A stretch of DNA of 64,000 nt from Massilia pinisoli (lineage in GTDB: Bacteria; Pseudomonadota; Gammaproteobacteria; Burkholderiales; Burkholderiaceae_D). Every line of letters begins with the position of its first letter. Within the stretch, counting starts at the first letter, position 1. Location of the stretch: the NCBI RefSeq assembly GCF_024753285.1, contig NZ_JANUGW010000004.1, forward strand, positions 124,001 through 188,000, given 5' to 3'. A program made the translations under genes and the position numbers. Below the pieces are notes generated by a model, which searched no databases, was not told where the DNA came from, and worked only from the letters and a program-made list of their open reading frames with translations. Shown piece by piece: positions 60,538 through 64,000 of this stretch.

Positions 60538-62030
60538 GCTCGGGTGGTTTCGCTGCGTCCGGCCGCGGGGGCGGCCAGCCTGATCTTGACGACGACCATC
60601 GTGCCGCCTCCCGGTGCCTGCGCCAGGCTGAGCGTGCCGCCCAGTGCGCGGGCGCGTTCGCTCATGCCGCGCAGGCCGAACGATTGGGGCTTGAGGCGGT
60701 CGGCGGGCGTGATGCCGCGGCCATTATCGCAGATGCTGAGCGCCAGGTGCTGGCGCTGGCGGCGCAGGCTCACCGTCACGCGCGTGGCGCCCGCGTGCTT
60801 CGCGATATTCGTCAGCGCTTCCTGCACGATGCGGAACAGCGCGGCCGCCCGATCCGGATCGAGCTCGATGTCCCGGTCGGCGCAGCGGAACACGCAGGCG
60901 ATGCCCATCTGCTTCTCGAACTCGCGCGCCTGCCACTCGAGCGCCGCGACGAGCCCCAGGTCGAGCGTGCTGGGGCGCAGGTCGAGCGAGATGCGGTGCA
61001 CAGCGTCGATCGTGCGGTCGACGAGGTCGTCGAGGTAATCCGCCTTGTCGCGCAACGCGGGGTCGTCGGGCAGGCGCGCGGCGAGCATCGCGAGCGCCAT
61101 CTTGATCGCCGTGAGATTGCCGCCCAGGTCGTCGTGGATCTCGCGCGCGATGCGGGCCCGCTCCTGTTCCTTGACCTGCTGGATGTGGTTCGTCAGCTCG
61201 GCCAGCCGGGCGCGCGAACGGCGCGTCTCCTCCTGCTCCAGCTTGCTCGCGGTGACGTTGGTCATGATGCCGTCCCACTGCATGCCGCCGCCATCCAGCG
61301 GCAGCGGCGTCGCGCGCAGGCTGATCCACTTGACGTCGTTCCACGCCTCCACGCAGATCCGGCCTTCCCAGTTCCACGCGGCCAGCGCCGCCTTCGATGC
61401 GGCCATCGCGTCCTGGTAGCCCTTGCGGTCCTCGGGAAGGATCAGCTTCACGAAACGGTCCGGATCCTGTTGAAGTTCCGACACCGACAGGCCCAGCAGC
61501 GCCATGCAGCCTTCGCTCAGGTAGGGATACGCCATCGTGCCGTCCGCATGCAGCACGAACTGGTAGACGAGGCCGGGCGTGTGGTTGACGACGGCGTTGA
61601 AGCGCGCCTGGTATTGCTCGAGCGCGACGCCGGCCGCCAGTTCCAGCGACAGGTCGTCGCCGATGGCGAGGATCAGCGAGCGGCCGTCGCGCACGATGCG
61701 CAGGAAGCACAGGCGGATCGGATACGTGCTGCCGTCGACGCGGCGATGGCGCGTGCGCAGGCTGACCTGGTCGCCGATCTCCTGTCCCAGCGAATCGATG
61801 AGTGCACGCAGCTCGGCCTGGTCGAGCTGGGGCGCCAGGTCGAGCGGGGTCATGCCGCACAGCGTCTTGAGTTCATGGCCGAGGTTGCGGCGCGCCGCCT
61901 GGTTGACGTCGACGAGACGCAGCGTGTCGGCGTCGAACAGGTAGATCTCGGTCGTCGACGCCTGCATCGCGGGCGCAAGGATGGGCGCGTGCGCGGCATC
62001 GGCAGGGGAGTGGGGCGTGTCTGGGCTCAT
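60534..62030 (-). CDS. PAS-domain sensor histidine kinase (NarX/DesK type)
   Basis: The 498-aa soluble protein has two PAS segments (~residues 25-130 and ~145-260: TTEIYLFDADTLRLVDVNQA, ARFNAVVNHTPGLVYQFVLH). A HisKA_3 dimerisation domain carries the phosphorylatable His (RIAREIHDDLGGNLTAIKMA), and the ATPase domain has LSICDNGRGI and SFGLRGMSERARALGGTLSL. No membrane helix is present, so it senses a cytoplasmic or membrane-permeant signal. It forms a two-gene operon with the response regulator. Confidence 0.94.
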   Translation of the reverse strand: MSPDTPHSPADAAHAPILAPAMQASTTEIYLFDADTLRLVDVNQAARRNLGHELKTLCGMTPLDLAPQLDQAELRALIDSLGQEIGDQVSLRTRHRRVDGSTYPIRLCFLRIVRDGRSLILAIGDDLSLELAAGVALEQYQARFNAVVNHTPGLVYQFVLHADGTMAYPYLSEGCMALLGLSVSELQQDPDRFVKLILPEDRKGYQDAMAASKAALAAWNWEGRICVEAWNDVKWISLRATPLPLDGGGMQWDGIMTNVTASKLEQEETRRSRARLAELTNHIQQVKEQERARIAREIHDDLGGNLTAIKMALAMLAARLPDDPALRDKADYLDDLVDRTIDAVHRISLDLRPSTLDLGLVAALEWQAREFEKQMGIACVFRCADRDIELDPDRAAALFRIVQEALTNIAKHAGATRVTVSLRRQRQHLALSICDNGRGITPADRLKPQSFGLRGMSERARALGGTLSLAQAPGGGTMVVVKIRLAAPAAGRSETTRA

Positions 62031-62046
62031 GGTGACAGTTTACCGG

Positions 62047-62643
62047 TTAGCGCCGGCGGGCACGCCACTGGACCACGAAGCGGCGCAGCACGCGCGCGGT
62101 GCGGCTGGCATGGCGACCGTCCGTGCCGGCCGGGCGGGGCCGCAGCCGGCGCAGCAGGCGTTTGAAGCCCACGCGCAACGCCCGCAGCGCGCGTCCGGTG
62201 AGGTGGTAGGCGTGGCTTGATCGCAGGTAATCGAGGCAGCGGGTCTTGGCCGCCATGAACCAGCCGTGGCAGCGTGCGAACCAGCCGACGGCCAGCAACG
62301 TCGGCAACGTCAGCACGTACAGCCGGGCCACGATGGCCGCACCGCCGACCTTCGCGACGACGATGGTCGCGATGCCGGACAGCGCGTGGCCGTGGGCAAT
62401 GGCGATGAGGGCCAGCACCTTGACGGGCAACAGCAGCAGGCCGGGCAGCACGAACGCGCACAGGGCGCCGTACGGCGGCAGCAGGCGCACGCGGACTTCC
62501 AATGCCGCCAGCGCGGGCCAGCGCGCGAGGGCGCGCGCGAGGCGCATGCCGGCATCCCAGCACCATTCCTCGACGAGCAGCACGACGGCCGCCAGGTACA
62601 CCAGCGGCGCGAACATCCGGCTGCGTGGCAGGGCTCGTGTCAT
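62047..62643 (-). CDS. Hypothetical inner membrane protein
   Basis: The 198-aa protein has about four hydrophobic segments (FAPLVYLAAVVLLVEEWCWD, GALCAFVLPGLLLLPVKVLA, HALSGIATIVVAKVGGAAIV, ARLYVLTLPTLLAVGWFARC) and a strongly basic C-terminal tail (FKRLLRRLRPRPAG). I recognise no family. It ends 17 bases before the sensor kinase start on the same strand, but a functional link is not evident. Confidence 0.75.
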   Translation of the reverse strand: MTRALPRSRMFAPLVYLAAVVLLVEEWCWDAGMRLARALARWPALAALEVRVRLLPPYGALCAFVLPGLLLLPVKVLALIAIAHGHALSGIATIVVAKVGGAAIVARLYVLTLPTLLAVGWFARCHGWFMAAKTRCLDYLRSSHAYHLTGRALRALRVGFKRLLRRLRPRPAGTDGRHASRTARVLRRFVVQWRARRR

Positions 62644-62712
62644 GGCCTCATGATACGGGAAATCGGGCGCGGCACCGGTCCCGGTCATGCGCGCGCGTGT
62701 TGTCGAAGGCGC

Positions 62713-62718
62713 TACAAT
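62713..62718 (+). promoter_or_regulatory. Candidate -10 box of greB
   Basis: TACAAT lies seven bases before the greB ATG and no Shine-Dalgarno sequence fits between them. If used, the transcript would start at or next to the start codon. The expected -35 region is GC-rich and poor. Confidence 0.45.
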
Positions 62719-62724
62719 AGCCGC

Positions 62725-63291
<567 letters not shown>

Positions 63292-63362
63292 TGCCGTGGC
63301 CGGGGCGCGCGGCCCGTTGCCGGCGCGCCTGCTAAGATGGCGGTTTCAGCTTCCCGCATCCC

Positions 63363-63938
63363 ATGAACCGCTCCACCGACGTTGCGTCCGAAGCCGATCC
63401 GCTGGCCGCCCTGCGCGCAGCCACCGCCAGCCGCCACGCGGCGCTCGACGCCGACCTGCCGATCGGCGCCCCCGACGCCTCCCTGCACGACTACACCGCC
63501 CACCTGGCCCTGCTGCGTGCGTGGCTCGCGCCGCTGGACGCGTGGCTGGCCGGTTACGCGGACGGACCGCAATTCGACCACGCGGCGCGCCTGGCGCAGA
63601 TCGACGCCGACCTCGCGGATGCGGGATACACATTTGCGGCCATGCCGGCCGGCCCCACCTGGCCCGCGTCGGCGAGCGCCGCCTACCGCTGGGGCGTGCA
63701 CTACGTGATCGAAGGGTCGCAACTGGGCGGCGCCGTGCTGTACGGCCGCCTGCGCGACCGGCTGGCGCCGCACCCGCTGCGCTACCTGAGAGGCGACGCC
63801 GGCGGCCCCGGCCCGCGCTGGCGCGCCTTCATGCAGGCGCTGCGCGCCGGCGTGCGTACGCCGGCCGAGATCGCGGACGCGTGCGCCGGTGCATGCGCGG
63901 CATTCGACCGTATCCTTGAATTGCACCAAAGAGTTTGA
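63363..63938 (+). CDS. Biliverdin-producing heme oxygenase
   Basis: The 191-aa all-helical protein has the proximal His (ATASRHAALDADLP, His25) and the distal-helix motif YRWGVHYVIEGSQLGGAVLY, as in HemO/BphO-type bacterial heme oxygenases. It opens heme to biliverdin, releasing iron and CO. The usual partner, a bacteriophytochrome, may lie just beyond the window end. The ATG follows a CCGCATCCC leader without a strong Shine-Dalgarno sequence. Confidence 0.9.
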   Translation: MNRSTDVASEADPLAALRAATASRHAALDADLPIGAPDASLHDYTAHLALLRAWLAPLDAWLAGYADGPQFDHAARLAQIDADLADAGYTFAAMPAGPTWPASASAAYRWGVHYVIEGSQLGGAVLYGRLRDRLAPHPLRYLRGDAGGPGPRWRAFMQALRAGVRTPAEIADACAGACAAFDRILELHQRV

Positions 63939-64000
63939 GTTTTTCGGGCGCCGGCGTCATCCGGATCGATCGCCGGTCGTGACAGTCCGTGACTATTTGT

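Overview
The window is high-GC DNA from a motile Gram-negative betaproteobacterium. Gene content, flagellar gene order and protein style point to Oxalobacteraceae, most likely Massilia or a close relative. This is an inference from what I recognise in the sequence; no database was searched. No rRNA, tRNA or CRISPR array was seen.

Layout. (1) 1-5.7 kb: the end of a MotB/OmpA-like gene, a small secreted-peptidase-prodomain-like protein, an acyltransferase-3 membrane protein, a gene-poor stretch with a decayed IS4-type transposase tail, and a membrane GGDEF-EAL protein whose GGDEF motif is degenerate (GGNEF). (2) 5.8-30.6 kb: the structural flagellar regulon. flgA, flgM and flgN face left and the flgBCDEFGHIJ-flgKL run faces right. 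A convergent fliR-Q-P-O-N-M-L-K-J-I-H-G-F operon faces left, and fliE diverges from fliF. (3) 30.6-46.8 kb: an island that interrupts the flagellar locus. It opens with an IS3-type transposase remnant and a YIP1/MacA/MacB-like efflux operon. It then drops visibly in GC and carries a ribosomal-peptide (RiPP) cluster. (4) 46.9-48.6 kb: an ECF sigma factor, a DUF4142 protein and a cupredoxin. (5) 48.6-57.9 kb: the late flagellar cluster on the minus strand (ycgR, an FlhB C-domain protein, a FliK-like protein, fliT, fliS, fliD, flaG, fliC) and the flagellin lysine methylase fliB. (6) 58.2-64 kb: a diguanylate cyclase, a NarL-type two-component pair, a membrane protein, greB and a heme oxygenase.

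The most novel part is the RiPP cluster at 35.4-46.8 kb. Two short unannotated precursor genes (57 and 54 aa) share a double-glycine leader and a core motif S-S-x-P-C-A-x-A. They are followed by a truncated CvaA/HlyD-type adaptor (N-terminus and membrane helix only), a C39-peptidase ABC exporter, a full-length lantibiotic dehydratase (LanB), a membrane-anchored MutS-like ATPase, a 590-aa protein with a SelO-like pseudokinase pattern (MchC/MceJ-like role suspected), a HlyC-like acyltransferase (MchD/MceI-like role suspected) and an AmpG-like MFS transporter. No LanC cyclase is present in the window. The combination looks like a hybrid of class I lanthipeptide chemistry and class IIb microcin-type tailoring.

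Regulation visible in the sequence: four close matches to the sigma-28 (FliA) promoter, each with exactly 11 bp between boxes, lie upstream of flgM, flgK, fliD and fliC. This separates late genes from the early rod, hook and export operons. Two c-di-GMP enzymes and a YcgR-type brake embed the flagellum in c-di-GMP control. REP-like palindromes sit between convergent gene pairs and probably end transcription from both sides.
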